This document shows, in pieces, positions 1 through 11,972 of a stretch of 64,000 bases of DNA (its first letter is position 1; every line of letters starts with the position of its first letter). This DNA is from Oenanthe sinensis (lineage: Eukaryota > Streptophyta > Magnoliopsida > Apiales > Apiaceae). The notes beneath the pieces are model-generated. The model did no database searches, was not told the origin of the DNA, and saw nothing but the letters and a program-made list of their open reading frames with translations. The stretch is taken from contig CM053796.1 of assembly GCA_028671895.1 (NCBI GenBank), positions 25,046,860 through 25,110,859 of the forward strand, given 5' to 3'. Made by a program: the position numbers and the translations under genes.

Positions 1-1259
1 AGCTAACAATGAGTATGACATTATTGGATTATTAATGTAGGTGTGGAAGCCACTACAAATAGTAGCCAAATCGCATTATGTTTGTATGGTATATATGGTA
101 TCGATTAAGGGGCCACATGTATTTTCTTAGCCATGCCTTTCATCAATTTGTTAAAGTTTTTTGGTTTTTCTCTTTTGGTAGGGCAAAGCTATATCAAGAA
201 GCTATACGTACGTAAGCATATATAAACATGCACAGTTTGGTTACAAGTGGATCCAGTGCACTAAAATAGGCGTGGCTAGATGCTAGCTATAGCCTATATG
301 CATAGATTATTAGCAAATTAACTTGATTTAACTTTACTTTGTATCATGCAGTTATGGATTATGGGTTGTTGATGCCTAATTTTGTATTATGTCGGTGAAT
401 TATCTTGCGTTTTCTGTGCAAGTAATTATATGGGAATGTCTCTCCAAAAAAAGTAAGTATCGGTGGATTGACTTTAATAGACGAGAAATGATAGAACTCT
501 AAAAGAAATTCAATTTTTTTGTTGTTGCAAATATTGAGTAATTGGTTTGTTACTAATTGATTTTTTACTCAAAAATGAAATAGACCACGGTATATATGAT
601 GATTACCACAATTATAAACATATCATATATTATTGGAGAACATTTTTGTTTATTTGTTCAAATGGGATCAACCGCAATCAACGTTGGATAAGAACCAATT
701 TCCGTAATGTTTTATTGCACAAAATTTACCTAAAACAAACTACAGATAGAAAATGTATACTTAAATTATCTGTATAACGCCTGTCAAAAAAAAATAATCT
801 ATATAACACTGTAAAATGTATTAATTTACAAAACATGTTCAGCCAGCTGAAAGATGTAAATATATATGGTCTCTGCGTGTCCTCTAAAATTAAAAATTAT
901 ATTTAGAATATTACTCTCGTGCATGTAGTAGGCCATTATATATAAGGATAGAGAAACATCCGCACATATATACACAGTGAGAGATCTTTCAACACTTTCA
1001 AAGGTCCTAAACTTGATCTGATGACAAGCCAATAACTACCCTACATATTTATTTATCATGCCCGACACATGCGAAAGCTTAAAACAAATAAACGTCAAAT
1101 TCTATGGGCTCATACAGCAATCTTAATAAATTATGGTGAAAGTACACATATAGATTTCAAGAATTTAGGTCAGGATAGGACATCTAACGAAATTAGTGAC
1201 ATCAAAGAACCACGATCAGGTAAGGCTACTAGATTTGACAACGCCAAATTTTAGTTATT
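1..1259. other. AT-rich intergenic DNA, no gene recognised
   Basis: This stretch holds only short open frames (up to about 76 codons, for example 547-777 and 1069-1254) with no recognisable motif, no conserved domain and plain AT-rich composition. I see no tRNA, LTR terminus or TIR in it. It may be host intergenic DNA or decayed repeat. Confidence 0.5.
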
Positions 1260-1442
1260 ATATTTGTTGTAGATTATTTGCCGGTGTTACGCGCGCGCAA
1301 GTAATTTATAATTTATATATTAATAAATATTATTATAATAATGTAATATAATAAATGTATATAAATAATTATTTTAAATTATTTTAAATTTAAACTTTGT
1401 TCTTGATATTATCTGACAACATCAGTGTTTATTTTTTTAACA
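1260..1442 (-). repeat. Element A 3' LTR stub
   Basis: On the minus strand an LTR begins TGTTAAAA at 1442, directly after the polypurine tract, as in every SIRE-like element here. The LTR cannot be followed to a normal CA end: no pyrimidine-rich stretch before a terminal ACA, as seen at the ends of the D and E LTRs, appears in 1-1440. It therefore looks truncated, and the left limit given is approximate. An inverted-repeat arm (1412-1427) lies just inside the LTR and pairs with 1484-1499 across the polypurine tract. Confidence 0.5.
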
Positions 1443-1453
1443 ATCTCCCCCAA
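1443..1453 (-). other. Element A polypurine tract
   Basis: Read on the minus strand the sequence is TTGGGGGAGAT followed by TGTTA. This matches the AGGGGGAGAT tract abutting the 3' LTR in elements B, D and E. It is the expected plus-strand primer for reverse transcription and fixes the element orientation as minus. Confidence 0.75.
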
Positions 1454-1533
1454 TTTATGCTTTATTAAGTAAAACATAAATTTCACTTGTGATGTCAGAA
1501 CCATAGACAAATGCATCAGAGTTTGAGTTTGAC

Positions 1534-4500
1534 TTAAATTCTTCTGTATGAGAAATCTTCTGCAAGAAATTTGTCCAGCAGCTTCTTCTCAGTATTCTTT
1601 AATAATTCACTTAGCTTATCTGTCAAGTCTTTGATTTGATCAGAAGAATCATCAATTTGGAATATTGCAGCTCTCAAGTTGTATATTGATGATCTCTCCA
1701 TCTTGTCATCTAAAGGAATGCAACAGGCTTCCTTTCTATCAGGATTTAATATGAGTGTAGGAATCCCTAACACCATCTCAACTTTTGCATCTCCTTTTGC
1801 CATTTCCTTCTCATAATCATCTTCAAGTAAGTATCCTGGTTTGTATTCCTCAGAGTTTATCATAAGAAACCTTTCATTCTTCTTCTTTTCATTGATTACT
1901 CCTTCAAGAATCTTCACTCACCTTGAAGTAGCTTCATTCTCATTATCCAGGAGATAAAGAACATATTCAAGTTCTTTAGATGATTTGTGAATCAAATCTT
2001 CTTCAATAATTTTCATAACTCTCCCATTTTCCAAGCCATATAGCAGCTTCTCCTTGGCTTGAGCACCATCAAAAATATCCTTCACTATATTAACAGATAT
2101 CAATTTGTCAAGATGTTCTTGTGTCAAATCATCTTCAGGCTTATCTTTTAAAGAGAAAGGATCTCTGAATGTATTTGTTTCACCCCCGTAGACTTTGGCT
2201 TGAGAATCACCAATACCACCCTTGTTTTTACCAAGTCTGGCATTGAGTGTCAGAATTTGAGTTTTTGTCCACAGAAGATCAAGCTTTTTCTTTCTGATCA
2301 GAGATTGTTGTTCTTCTTCCTCATCTTCAAAATTTGATCCACCTGGGAGAAAAGTTATTCCAGACATAATAAGAGGAGTTTTTGATTTAGCTGGAGCTTT
2401 CATCATAATTTCAGGAGTAGGTTTTGATTGAATAATTGGATTTGCTTGAACTTGAACCGGCTTAGGAGCTTCAGTAGGTTTGGCTTGAACAAGTTTAGAT
2501 ACATTTTTCTTTTGTTGAGCAGGTGCCTTCCTTTGAACTGTAGTCCTTTATACATATTTCTTTTTCTTCTGGACTTGAGCATTGTTAGTACCAGATTTCT
2601 TTAGTTTTTCTTCCACAGCAACTGGATCCATTCCTGGATTTTCTTCTTCAAATAACTTTTTTGCCAGTTCTTCATCCTTCAAGTTTTGTTCTTCAATTTT
2701 CTCAGGCTTCTCTTCTTCTTCAAGCCTTTTTGCTAATTCCATGTCAGCATCCATCATAGTTTACTCCTGAGGTTGATGGAATCAGAGTTTGAGTAGTCAT
2801 CAGAGTTTGTCCAATTTGGGAAGTCTTCAGAGTTTGTTGAGTCAGAGTTTTCTTTCCATCTTTATGACTCCCTTGATTATTATCATCAGGTTTATCAGAT
2901 TTTGGTACATCAACCTCCTTGCATTTGTCTTGGGAAATTTTCTCCCCCTTTCTGACATCATTCCCTTTTCTGATGGTTAAGATGTCAACAATTGTATACA
3001 GCATAGTTTGCATGAAGGTGACAGCAGTAGAAAGATTATCAACTTTGACTTCTAAAGCATCTTCCTTGCAGAAACATTCTTCAACTTCAATTCCAAAGTA
3101 TGTTGAGAAGTAGTGACAGAAGTCTGTACAGAGGCAGTAGTTTTGCTAACAGATTCCTTCAAATCACAAACCTCATTGTGAAGACCATTTGTCAACATAG
3201 TAGTAGCTTTCAAAATAGTCTTCATCTCTACAGAATTCAATTCAGAGTCAGCTTTGTTAATCAATTCATGAACATGAGGCCATGAAATTTCTTCATTAGG
3301 AAATTTCCAAGACATATCCCAGATGGATTGTCTGTGAGAGTTGAGAAGATTTTCATTTGATTTTTCTCCCTTAGAAGTAAAATCTCTTTTGACACCTTCT
3401 ACATCCAAAGCAGTTTCAATTTCTTATTTGAGGGTTTCTACAACCATGTAGTCAGGATATGTCATCATCAATCTCTCATGTACATCAAAAACATCAACAT
3501 GCCACTTCTTGGAGTTGTACCTTTAAGTGTAGGGAATTGAAAGATATGTCACTTCTTCATCTAAAAATATTGGCTCATCAGAGAATGTATCCTCCCCATT
3601 AGAGTTTGGAAACTCAGAGTTTAATAATTGAGAAGATGCCATACTCTGAGTACCTACAGAAATAATAGAACACCCTAAATCACTCATTTCTTTTAAAGTA
3701 ATCTCATTACTTCTCACATCACACATATCATAACTTTTAATAGTCAGAGTTTGCTCATTAAAAGTAACTAACTTCTTTCTCAATTCTACCTCTTGTTTTG
3801 CCAGATCCAGTGTCTGCCTCTCATTATTAGTTCTGTTTTTCTCATATTTTACCTCAGTTTCACATGAAAGGCTCAAATCACAGTGTCCTACAGAAATAAG
3901 AGGTGGCTGAGAAAGGAGGTTTGTAGTCACATGAATAGGGGTACCCTTTTTCAGGACTATCCATGTTCATCCCAACAGTAAAAATTAGAAAGGTAAAATA
4001 TGAACTTATACTATCAGAGAATGTAAATTCTGAAGAAAAGTCAGAGTTTATACCTTGAGTAGTTGTGGATGTGGATGATGTCTCCATAGGCTGTGCAGAA
4101 ATGGGTTGCACCATAATAGCATCAAAGATTGCCAATGGAATTGTCTCAGAGTAAATCTTCCCAGCATCAGCAACAACAAGATCTTCCATTATTGATTGAG
4201 TTCATGTATCCAAACATTGATTGGATGGTTCTTGTGTGGCAGGGGCCTTAACAACTACATTAACCCTTTGAATTGAAGGTTTTTATGGATTATACACCTG
4301 ATCCTTGTTGGCTTCATTTATTTCTTGGGTGGCTGCTGTTGCACTTTGAGCAACAGGTTCTTGTGTGCCTGGTGAAGGGTTTCGGGCATGAAAATGCAGC
4401 GGAATTAACGTAAAAACAATAAAAAAATCAAAACCCAATCGCAGGATCCATGTATAACGTTGGATGATTATGGTGAAGAAGTATGTACCTTAACAAAGCT

Positions 4501-6385
4501 TTCGTATGCTGTTTAATGTAGGTCCAGAAAGATGAATCACAGCAGTCCTTTGTTGCAAAGATTTGCTCTCTAAAGAAGTCCACACGAACGCCCGATCGTC
4601 CTACGATCACCGGAGTCGGTACTAGCCGAATTGTTTGCCTCTTTCTCTCTCTCTTTCTCTAGCCTCTCTTGATGTTGAGCAGCTAGGGTTTTTCTCTAAA
4701 AACGAAATTTGATGATTTAAACCCTAATATTATACATCATTATGTATATATAGGGGAGAGAGAGATTTTGGGCCTAACCCTAATCCATGTGGTTTCCAAA
4801 ACCCATTATGACTTTGGGTTATTATTATTATTATTAAATCTGAATTCTAATATAATTAATCAAGTCCCACTTAATTAATTCAATAATTAAATTCGAATAA
4901 TAATAATACTTCTTAAATTCGAATTCTAATATAATTAATCAAGTCCCACTTAATTAATTCAATAATTAAATTCGAATAAACAATAATATATTTAAATTCG
5001 TAATTTAAATAAACCTCCGTTTTGACGTTCTTTGTGTGTGACCCTTTAGGTTATTATTACGTTGGCAATAATTTTATTATCTAATAATAAAATTATAAAC
5101 AATGAGCGGCATCTAGTAATACATCATTGCTACCCAAGTAACAATAATAATTGGTTATTCAATTAAACCTTTCGTGAATAATGTTCCATGTAATATAATC
5201 CCTTTAACCTTATATTATAGATCAAACTCGAGGCATGTATAGTGTCATCATCTTCAACGTTTAATCTCGATTTCCTTGATCAATGAGTAGACTATTTAAA
5301 CAAATCAATATTTGAGCATGGCCATGCATTTCATAGTCTCACTCAATCAAGAGGCCCATAATATCACTCCTAGAATTGGAGGGTTAAATCATATATCTAT
5401 CATTCATATTCCTCATACGATTCATAGCATACCCAATGTACACATTTATCATTACCCGGTTAAAGGTAACTTTGAGTGTAATCAAAGTATATTAATTCTC
5501 GTATAGAAATATAATGATTTCAAGTCAGAGGATCATTACATCATTATCACAGTGAGATTTCTTATGACACTTATTAACATGTAAAATCTCACGGCAGGTC
5601 TTTCCAGTGTCATGTATTGATACATACACTTATGTTCTTGACTTTAGTATCACCATACCTATGACCAATGAGATGTGGTCAACCGTCAACAAACATACTA
5701 GTTTTATTGCATTATTATTGTCCTTAAATAATAATACTTGACTAGGGAATTTTAGGAATAAAATACTATTCATATAATCTCATCTTTAAGTCACATACTT
5801 AAAGATATATATTACATATTAATATTCCAAGGACATTTATTATCCTTTCAATTTATAACGCAGTAAATAAAGACATAATAAATAATAATTAAATAATCAC
5901 ATAAAACATAATCCTTAATTATTTTCAATAAAACATTAAAAGTATTGTCTCTAGGACACCAATACTAACACCTGGTCTATCAATGACTGCTACCTCACTT
6001 CGAGAGGCAGGTTCTTGTGTGTCCTGGCGAAAAGTAATTGTCATCTTCTTCTTTCTTGTGAAGAGCTTTGAACTTGGAGATTTTGAAGATGATTTAGACT
6101 TCTTTTCTGCCATCTCCTTTCTAACTTCTTCAGTTAGCTCCCTTACCCTTTCATAAGAAATATCCTTAATAATTTGTTTTGGTGAGGTAATAAGAGAATC
6201 AGATACTATCACTGGAACAGCTTCACTTGCAGTAGCAATATCAACATTTTCCAAGGTGATTACAGGACTGGTAAAAGGATTAACATGAAGAGAATTACCA
6301 TCCATTTCAGCCAATTCATCATTTTTTTCTCTATTGGCATTTTCATCATCACCATCTACCTCAATTCTACCGATGTTACTGTTTA
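1534..6385 (-). pseudogene. Element A ORF3 (post-pol ORF), broken
   Basis: A series of minus-strand frames (about 6375-5976, then 4189 down to 1534) forms one decayed long ORF interrupted by stops, frameshifts and the solo LTR. Two blocks match the C-terminus of element D ORF3. Here NIVKDIFDGA and LEYVLYLLDNENEAT correspond to QIVYNVFET and LQYIRFLLQIAYEVN in D, and YNLRAAIFQI corresponds to NDLRAAYCQI. The upstream part is low-complexity, Lys/Glu/Ser/Thr-rich, with repeated QTL peptides that come from a dispersed AAACTCTGA motif. There is no signal peptide or membrane span. The function is unknown. The homology to D is by-eye but consistent over two blocks. Confidence 0.6.
4373..5970 (-). 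mobile_element. Solo LTR, 1,598 bp, inside element A
   Basis: On the minus strand the unit starts TGTTAGTATTGGTGTCCTAG and ends CCCTTCA. It is flanked by a perfect 5-bp duplication CCTGG (4368-4372 and 5971-5975), and the element A reading frame resumes on the other side. The start resembles, from memory, the LTR start of Angela/BARE-type Ty1/copia elements. There is no internal sequence, PBS or polypurine tract, so this is a solo LTR left by unequal recombination. Short frames inside it (for example 5312-5506) are not genes. Confidence 0.85.
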
Positions 6386-6740
6386 TTTTTGTGTACCCAC
6401 AAGTATTTTCTATAATTATTCCTAATAATTTAGGAATTCTTTTTGTACCCACAAGTATTTTTCTTGATTATTCCTAACATTTTAGGAATTTTTGTGTACC
6501 CACAAGTATGTTTTATAATTTCCTAATAATTTTTAGAATTTTTTATGTACTCATAGGTATTTTTCTTGATTATTCCTAACATTTTATGAATTTTTACGCA
6601 CCCACGGGTATTTTCCATAATTTTTCCTAATAATTTTAAGAAGTTTTTATGTACCCACATGTATTTTTCTTGGTTATTCCTAACATTTTAGGAATTTTTG
6701 TGTACCCACAAGTATTTTCCGTAATTATTCCTAATAATTT
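6386..6740. repeat. 51-bp tandem repeat, about 7 alternating copies
   Basis: Units share a tacccac...gtattttc core starting near 6394, 6446, 6496, 6548, 6598, 6652 and 6703 (spacing 50-54 bp). Two variants alternate: one with ataattattcctaataattt, the other with cttgattattcctaacattt. This gives a roughly 102-bp higher-order dimer. The array abuts the broken 5' edge of element A ORF3 on one side and a Stowaway-like terminus on the other. Confidence 0.8.
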
Positions 6741-6742
6741 AG

Positions 6743-6892
6743 TACTCCCTCAGTCCCACCCAATTGTTAACGTTTCGGAGAGAAGGTTCGGCACGTATTT
6801 TAAGGTGCATATAAAGTATAGTTCCAAAACTTATTTTTAATTTTTTTTTCTGAATAAAAATTTAAATATTAAATTTTTATTGAGGGATCCCG
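6743..6892 (+). mobile_element. Stowaway/mariner-like terminus, fragment
   Basis: TACTCCCTCAGTCCCACCC at 6743 resembles the TA plus CTCCCTCCGTCCC terminus of plant Stowaway/Tc1-mariner elements. The next ~140 bp carry no ORF and I could not find the matching inverted terminus (GGGAC..GGGAGTA), so only one end is present. The right limit is set by the start of the gypsy gag fragment. Confidence 0.4.
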
Positions 6893-7043
6893 TACGACGG
6901 ACACTTGTTTTAGGGTCCTCAACGGGGGTGGTTGGGAAAACAACTCCTTGTTCCTGAGTTGCGATAAGAGGAACGTTGGTGTCAATAGTGGTGTCAGGGA
7001 TCTCTCCTTCGAGGGTGCTCGCGGTACTTCGTGTTCTTGCCAT
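6893..7043 (-). pseudogene. Ty3/gypsy gag N-terminal fragment
   Basis: A minus-strand frame starts with ATG at 7043 (peptide MARTRSTASTLEGEIPDT...) about 15 nt after a PBS-like site and runs only ~50 codons before it hits the Stowaway-like sequence. The position (LTR, PBS, short leader, ATG) is that of a plant Ty3/gypsy gag. Nothing of pol survives nearby. The assignment rests on context rather than on a domain. Confidence 0.45.
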
Positions 7044-7670
7044 GGTTGCTATTCTCTTCCCACAGATGGTGCCAAATATTACGGATTAAAAACTAGGTCG
7101 TCTTTAATGTGTAATTAATGCTAGGGTTTGGGGGAGTTTCGATCTTTAATGGCTGATCTTGCTTGTCGGAACTATCTATATTCTAGCAAGATGCCTACGT
7201 ATCTCAAGCTTATTGAGAATCAAGCCAGGATGTAGTTCTTGGTGATGAGGGGTTAGGCCCTTTATATCGGCACACGGCACACGAGGGCCTTGGAGTTAGA
7301 TTATGGTTAGGAGACTTGATAGCCAAGTGTCCTAGTGACAATGTTGTTGAAAACCCTTAGGAATGAGGGTCATCATTGGACTCTTCCCACGTTAGAGTTT
7401 CTAGATCCTTCTAGGATGAGGGCCTTCAATAAGCTTCTTCGGCCTTTACTGAGCCTTTATTAATTAATTACGAAATTAATCAATAATAAAGGCATAATGG
7501 GCATATGGCTTTAAAAGAGCTTGTGGGCTGGCCTTACAAATCCAGTTGATCCTTTCGTTTCAAAAGTCCAAGCCTTTAGGCCATGCCAGGTCTAATAAAT
7601 AAAATAATAAATGCTATATTTATTATTTCCTTATGATTATGTTTTACCCATATCAAATATGGATTTTGTC
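7044..7670 (-). mobile_element. Ty3/gypsy 5' LTR and PBS remnant
   Basis: On the minus strand TGGCACCATCTGTGGG (7074-7059) resembles the TGGCGCC-type primer site typical of plant Ty3/gypsy (Tat-like) elements. Upstream of it is LTR-like sequence with a TATA box (CCGATATAAAGG, about 7256-7267) and a block with TTGATTCTCAATAAGC and GATACGTAGGCA, reminiscent of gypsy R/U5 regions. The LTR start is not resolved, so the right boundary is approximate. Confidence 0.5.
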
Positions 7671-8515
7671 CGAACCTAAAATGAATTATCCAATGGATCA
7701 AAGAAAAGTTATAAATTTTATCCCAACCTAAATATCGATACAAAACTTAAGGAATGTGTTATCTAAAAATTTATAATATATAGATATAGATATACCATAT
7801 ATATAGAGGATGAATATTTATAAGAGTTATACATGTATATGAATTGTTAGTTGGTACGCACCCCTACTTGTGCATAAAGAGATGAAGATATCCCTTTTAT
7901 GTTAGCATGTAGTAATTTTTCATTTAACAGATTTGATGGGTCGGATTAAACCTAGAAATTGATTAACACATGTACACTCGTAGAATGATTAAATGCCCTA
8001 CTGTTTAAATTTTCTTGCGCTTAAGAATTTTGTTACAGCGACTCGTAAGAAAGTTGACATGTCACTTTTTTGAAGTCTATACTATTATATATACTACTGT
8101 ATGCTACTAATTACTTCAATAATTTTTTATTTATATTTTATAACTTTTCTATATATTTTTAGTTTTTTAAATAGCTATTTTATTTTCCTTTATTATATAA
8201 AAATATTATTTATATTTCAGTAGTATCAATATGTCTATACTATAAATTGGTTTAAATAACTTACTAGTACTAAATATATATTTTTAAAATTATAATATTA
8301 TTAATATATTATAATTCTAATATGATTTTACTATAACTAAAAATCTATAATTCTAATAAGTTCTAATCTAATTAAAAAAATTTAATTCATAATCTAGTTA
8401 AATATTAGTAATTTCATTTATATGATCCAAATTTGTCCCCAATAAAACTATTAATTTATAATTATTTAGAGGATCCAATCTATAATATAAAATCTAAATA
8501 TTAAAAATTTTGATA
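7671..8515. other. AT-rich DNA, nothing recognised
   Basis: This stretch is highly AT-rich, with no ORF of note, no recognisable terminal repeat and no RNA gene. Confidence 0.5.
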
Positions 8516-8516
8516 G

Positions 8517-9450
8517 GTGATCATAGGATGTGAAGGAAGGATGATAAAATGTAAATTTTATAAGTCAGAATTCTCATAAGTGAAGTGATCAACGGATAAA
8601 GAGGTCAATGGATATGGATACTGTTTGATGGATAAAAGTCAACAAAATTCAAATTAACGGATCACCATCAACGGATGAATACATGAAGACAGTCAATGGA
8701 TAAAGGCATCGATGGATACTCAAATATCCATTGATACATCAATTGATTAATGAATAACACATCCATTGATGGATATCAAAGAGGGATCGATTGATAAGCT
8801 TTACAACAATTATCAGTTGATCAGGGTTTCCTAAAATGATTAAAGACAAATGGAATGGAATCTTTACAGAAAATGAATCAATGGAAGACAGTCCTGTCAG
8901 GATTGTGAAGACTTTCAAAGGAACACATCCTTCAAGAAGAAAATCAAGACAAAGACTTTTTCATAACAAAATAAAGTTCAAAGAAAACTGTGAAAAGAAG
9001 CTACATTCTATTTTAGTGTAAACCTTGTAAAATGTATTTTATACATTTATCAGTCGATAGAAAATAGAAGTAGAATATGAACTATAATATATAGTTTAGT
9101 AGTTCATAGTAACAATGTGTGAGAGATAGAACAAAATAAGAAAAGCTTAGAAAAAGTTAGAAATCATTGTACTGCTTTTCTTAGTTCATTTTTTTCACAT
9201 TTTGTAAGCAGCTTGATTTTAAAACCAAGGTTCATTGAAAGCAAAAATATTCACTAGTGGAAAAAAATTCATTAGGAATTTTAAAAGATTTGTTTTCAAT
9301 CGTTTTAATTTTAATCTTCTATTCTACTTCTTAGTTCGAATAATCTAAACACTCAAACTCTTTATACAAACTTAAATCCGCAAGAATTGATAATAATTCT
9401 TAAGTTTGTATTCAACCCCCCTCTACAAACTTGTACTTAAGGGAAATAAC
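8517..9450 (+). repeat. LTR relic of a SIRE-like copia family
   Basis: The segment starts near TGATAGGTGATCATAGG and is rich in repeated caacggat/tgatggat words. It ends in a pyrimidine-rich TTCAACCCCCCTCTACAAAC block followed by ATAACA, the same style of 3' end as the D and E LTRs (ATTCAACCCCCCCTTCTAC...AACA). No PBS or polypurine tract adjoins and I could not find a clean TSD, so it is probably an old solo or truncated LTR. The 8836-9021 frame inside it has no recognisable product. Confidence 0.4.
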
Positions 9451-9455
9451 ATATA

Positions 9456-10222
9456 GTTTAGTGATTTATGCAACATGTTTTAGTGATTAATTCATTTTAT
9501 TTTAGTGATTTAATATTTTATGCAGATTTCAGTCAGTAAAAATCATGGTGTTTGTTCTTGTAAGAAGTTTTGTTATGTGTAGTATAGTTTGTAGACATTC
9601 TTTTTGTGGATTGAAGCAAATTGGAGTTGGTAAATTTCTAAGAAGTCTTGTGTTGAATCGTTGGATAAAAATCGCAGATAGTGGGAGTTCATTGGATTCA
9701 AGCTCGGTATTTAAAGATTACTTTAAAAAGGAGCACATTCATCTGAAATTGGAAATATTTGGTTTTATTTTCGGCAAGTTGTTAACAAAGGTGAAGTTCA
9801 ACTCAATTTATTTGATTACGTTCATAACATATTATTTCACAATTGAACAAGGATATTGATAGTTTGACTACTCAAGATTCTAGGACTTGTGCGAAGAAGA
9901 AGAAGGTAGTATCAGTGAAATAGTAACAAATATATTGATGTTGTTTATGTATCGAAATGTTTTAAATGATTGGTGTATTTTGTTGTTTTAAATGATTGGT
10001 GTATTTTGTTTTTTTTATTTTGAGTTGGTTTTGGTTTGGTTTGTAACAGATACATATTCAATAATCTTAATGGTTTGGAATTAATGGATGGATTTTTTTA
10101 GATTTATTGTATCTTTCATCATATAACTTTAGTTAGGTGAAAAGAACTGATAAGTGATAAATGAATCACTAAAATAGACTACTAGAATCACTAAAATATA
10201 CTACTTGGATCACTAAAATATA
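9456..10222. mobile_element. Small inverted-repeat DNA element with AATCACTAAAA motifs
   Basis: The left side carries three copies of TTTAGTGATT (9456-9466, 9477-9488, 9500-9510). The right side carries the inverse, AATCACTAAAA, at 10164-10174, 10186-10196 and 10209-10218, with one more at 18235-18245 on the far side of element B. This arrangement of opposed subterminal motifs suggests a DNA transposon into which element B inserted. A directly repeated ~26-bp word (TGTTTTAAATGATTGGTG...) lies at about 9959-10012. The exact termini and the superfamily are not resolved. Confidence 0.4.
9545..9859 (+). CDS. Unrecognised 104-codon ORF within the inverted-repeat element
   Basis: The frame starts MVFVLVRSFVMCSIVC and is Lys/Phe/Ile-rich. 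I cannot assign it to a transposase or any other family. It sits between the two opposed AATCACTAAAA motif clusters, so it could be a decayed fragment of an element-encoded protein. It could equally be a chance ORF. Confidence 0.2.
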   Translation: MVFVLVRSFVMCSIVCRHSFCGLKQIGVGKFLRSLVLNRWIKIADSGSSLDSSSVFKDYFKKEHIHLKLEIFGFIFGKLLTKVKFNSIYLITFITYYFTIEQGY

Positions 10223-10227
10223 CTGTT

Positions 10228-11488
10228 TGAAAGACATATGACTAGGCCTATTTGTAATAATTAGATGACAACTCAACTCAAATAAGAAAAAGAAGTAAAT
10301 AATAAGTATGATAACAGGAATCAAGACAAACAAAGTTAACTAGACACAAAGAATCCTAGGAATCAGAAGTATTCTAACGAAGCTGTTACTTATCACCGGA
10401 AGAAGTTCATTAATATGTTCAAGCGTCGGTGAAAAATAAAGAAGTAGTGTTTCAGAAGATTCAGAAGATTTCAAGTGGCTACTACAGAAAGATTCCAAGA
10501 AAAGAAGATATTGAAGACAAAGCGAGAAGCAAGAACAAGACAGAATATCACAGTTATTAAAGTTTAAAAGGTGAAGAATATTTGTTTAGTATGACACAAA
10601 TGAACCAGACAGTACATTTGTGTGTCAACTAATTAAATAAATATTTATCACCTAGCTAAAGTGATTTTCAGATAGAAGACAAGAAGATTCAAGTCTAATC
10701 TACAACGGTTGTGCAGTGAAGAAACTAAATTAATTCTACTATCAAAAGTTAATTAATTATTTAATTTATCTACTTAAATTAATTCACCTTGAATTAATTT
10801 AATTTAAAAATTATGGAATTAATAAATTATGGAATTAATTAAATTAAAAGAAGATTTATTTTTACATTTTAAAGAAAGTCTTGCTATATTTAAATAGAAA
10901 GTTCTACCGAATTATTTCGGTAAGACTTTTTAAAAGTTTTACCGAATTAAATCAGTAAGACCTTTTAAGAAAGTCTTACCGGATTATTTCGGTAAGATAT
11001 TTTAAAAGTCTTACCGAGATAACTTGGTAAGACCTTTTCAAAAGTCTTACCTAGGAAACACTTGACTCAGCAAGACTTTTCAAAAGTCTTACCGGGTTCA
11101 AAAAATCTTGCCCATCAAATTTAAAAAGTCTTATAGGCTAAATTATAAAGTCTTTTGATTTTTTAAAAAAATTTATTCAAAAGTCTTGCTAGCTTTTTTC
11201 TCTATAAATATGAGAAGATTGTCTTCATTATTTCAAGATTAAAAAGATCAAAAACATTCAAATTTCAGAAATTTGTATGCATTGTTATATTCACAGATTT
11301 CTGTGCAAGTTTGGAATATAATTGATTAAACCCGAACACTTCATGTCGAATTCGTTCTAGATAATTTTATCAATTATATACACTTTTCTTCAGATAATTA
11401 TTATAATACTTTTCAAGTTAAAAATTATATCTTCTACTTGAACAGTATTTCATTAAGATTAATATTTTGAGATAAATTAAAATAATAC
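10228..11488 (+). repeat. Element B 5' LTR, 3'-truncated
   Basis: It aligns with the 3' LTR (16847-18227) from TGAAAGAC onward. It stops after ...AATTAAAATAATA at about 11488, losing the final ~80 bp that include the pyrimidine-rich end and ACCAACA. It carries a TATA box (TCTCTATAAATATGAG, about 11200-11215) and, upstream of it, the hairpin array. Differences from the 3' LTR are scattered substitutions and small indels, indicating age. Confidence 0.85.
10900..11105 (+). repeat. Palindrome array in element B 5' LTR
   Basis: Successive imperfect hairpins of the form GTCTTACCGA...TCGGTAAGAC recur about every 50 bp upstream of the TATA box. The copies here are partly decayed (for example ATCAGTAAGAC and AACTTGGTAAGAC). 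The better-preserved copy is in the 3' LTR. Confidence 0.8.
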
Positions 11489-11639
11489 TTGAACAGACCT
11501 ACTATGTTTAGTAGGAACAGTAACAACAAATATCATTATAAAGAGAACTTTAAAACTGCTGATAAAGTTGAAGTAGAAACTATTAAGTCACCTACTATTT
11601 TGAATAACATGCCTATATTGATGCATTCCATAAACCTTG

Positions 11640-11964
11640 TGGTATTTTAAATTGTATGTTATGTGCTTTTAATGCTATGACTACTTATTTCAAATGCATG
11701 ATTGCTAAGAAAGATAACATGACACCTAAACAATACATCAATAATAAATTTACTAAATCCAAGACAGCGACTCCTTCACCTATAAAGAAGGAAACATATA
11801 TTCCTAAGTCTAAACAGAAAGTTGTTAAGACTGTATATAGGAAGGTAGGTTCAGTCAAGGAGGATGATGCTGTTATTCGGAAAGGATCTGTTCTCAAAGC
11901 TGACAAAGGTCAATTCTTTAAGTATGTCGGGCTCAATCAATTTTGGGCTCCGAAGACGAATTAA
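11640..11964 (+). pseudogene. Element B gag C-terminal remnant
   Basis: Only the extreme C-terminus of gag remains, ending GLNQFWAPKTN then TAA. This corresponds to LGPNQIWVPKKK at the end of element E gag. Upstream, LCAFNAMTTYF matches PCAFNIMSAYI in E, with a stop between. The zinc knuckles and the main gag domain are deleted. pol follows in the -1 frame, opening at 11973 after a stop, with a TTTGCAG|GG acceptor-like site at 11976-11983. Confidence 0.7.
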
Positions 11965-11972
11965 TCCTTTGA

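Larger units (their letters stand above)
1443..6385 (-). mobile_element. Element A: truncated SIRE-like Ty1/copia element
   Basis: This is the 3' portion of a minus-strand Ty1/copia element: a broken post-pol ORF, a polypurine tract and an LTR stub. No gag, pol, PBS or 5' LTR remains; the element stops abruptly at the tandem array starting near 6386. A 1,598-bp solo LTR splits it at 4373-5970. Its ORF3 C-terminus resembles that of element D, and both carry related dispersed motifs (AAACTCTGA here, AGACTCTG in D), so A and D are probably sister families. Confidence 0.7.

Noticed and set aside
5312..5506. 64-codon ORF with His-rich peptide
   Set aside because: It is inside the solo LTR and shows no coding features.
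9456..10222. CACTA (En/Spm) transposon
   Set aside because: The CACTA words are in the wrong orientation (TAGTG on the left, CACTA on the right) and are internal motifs rather than termini.
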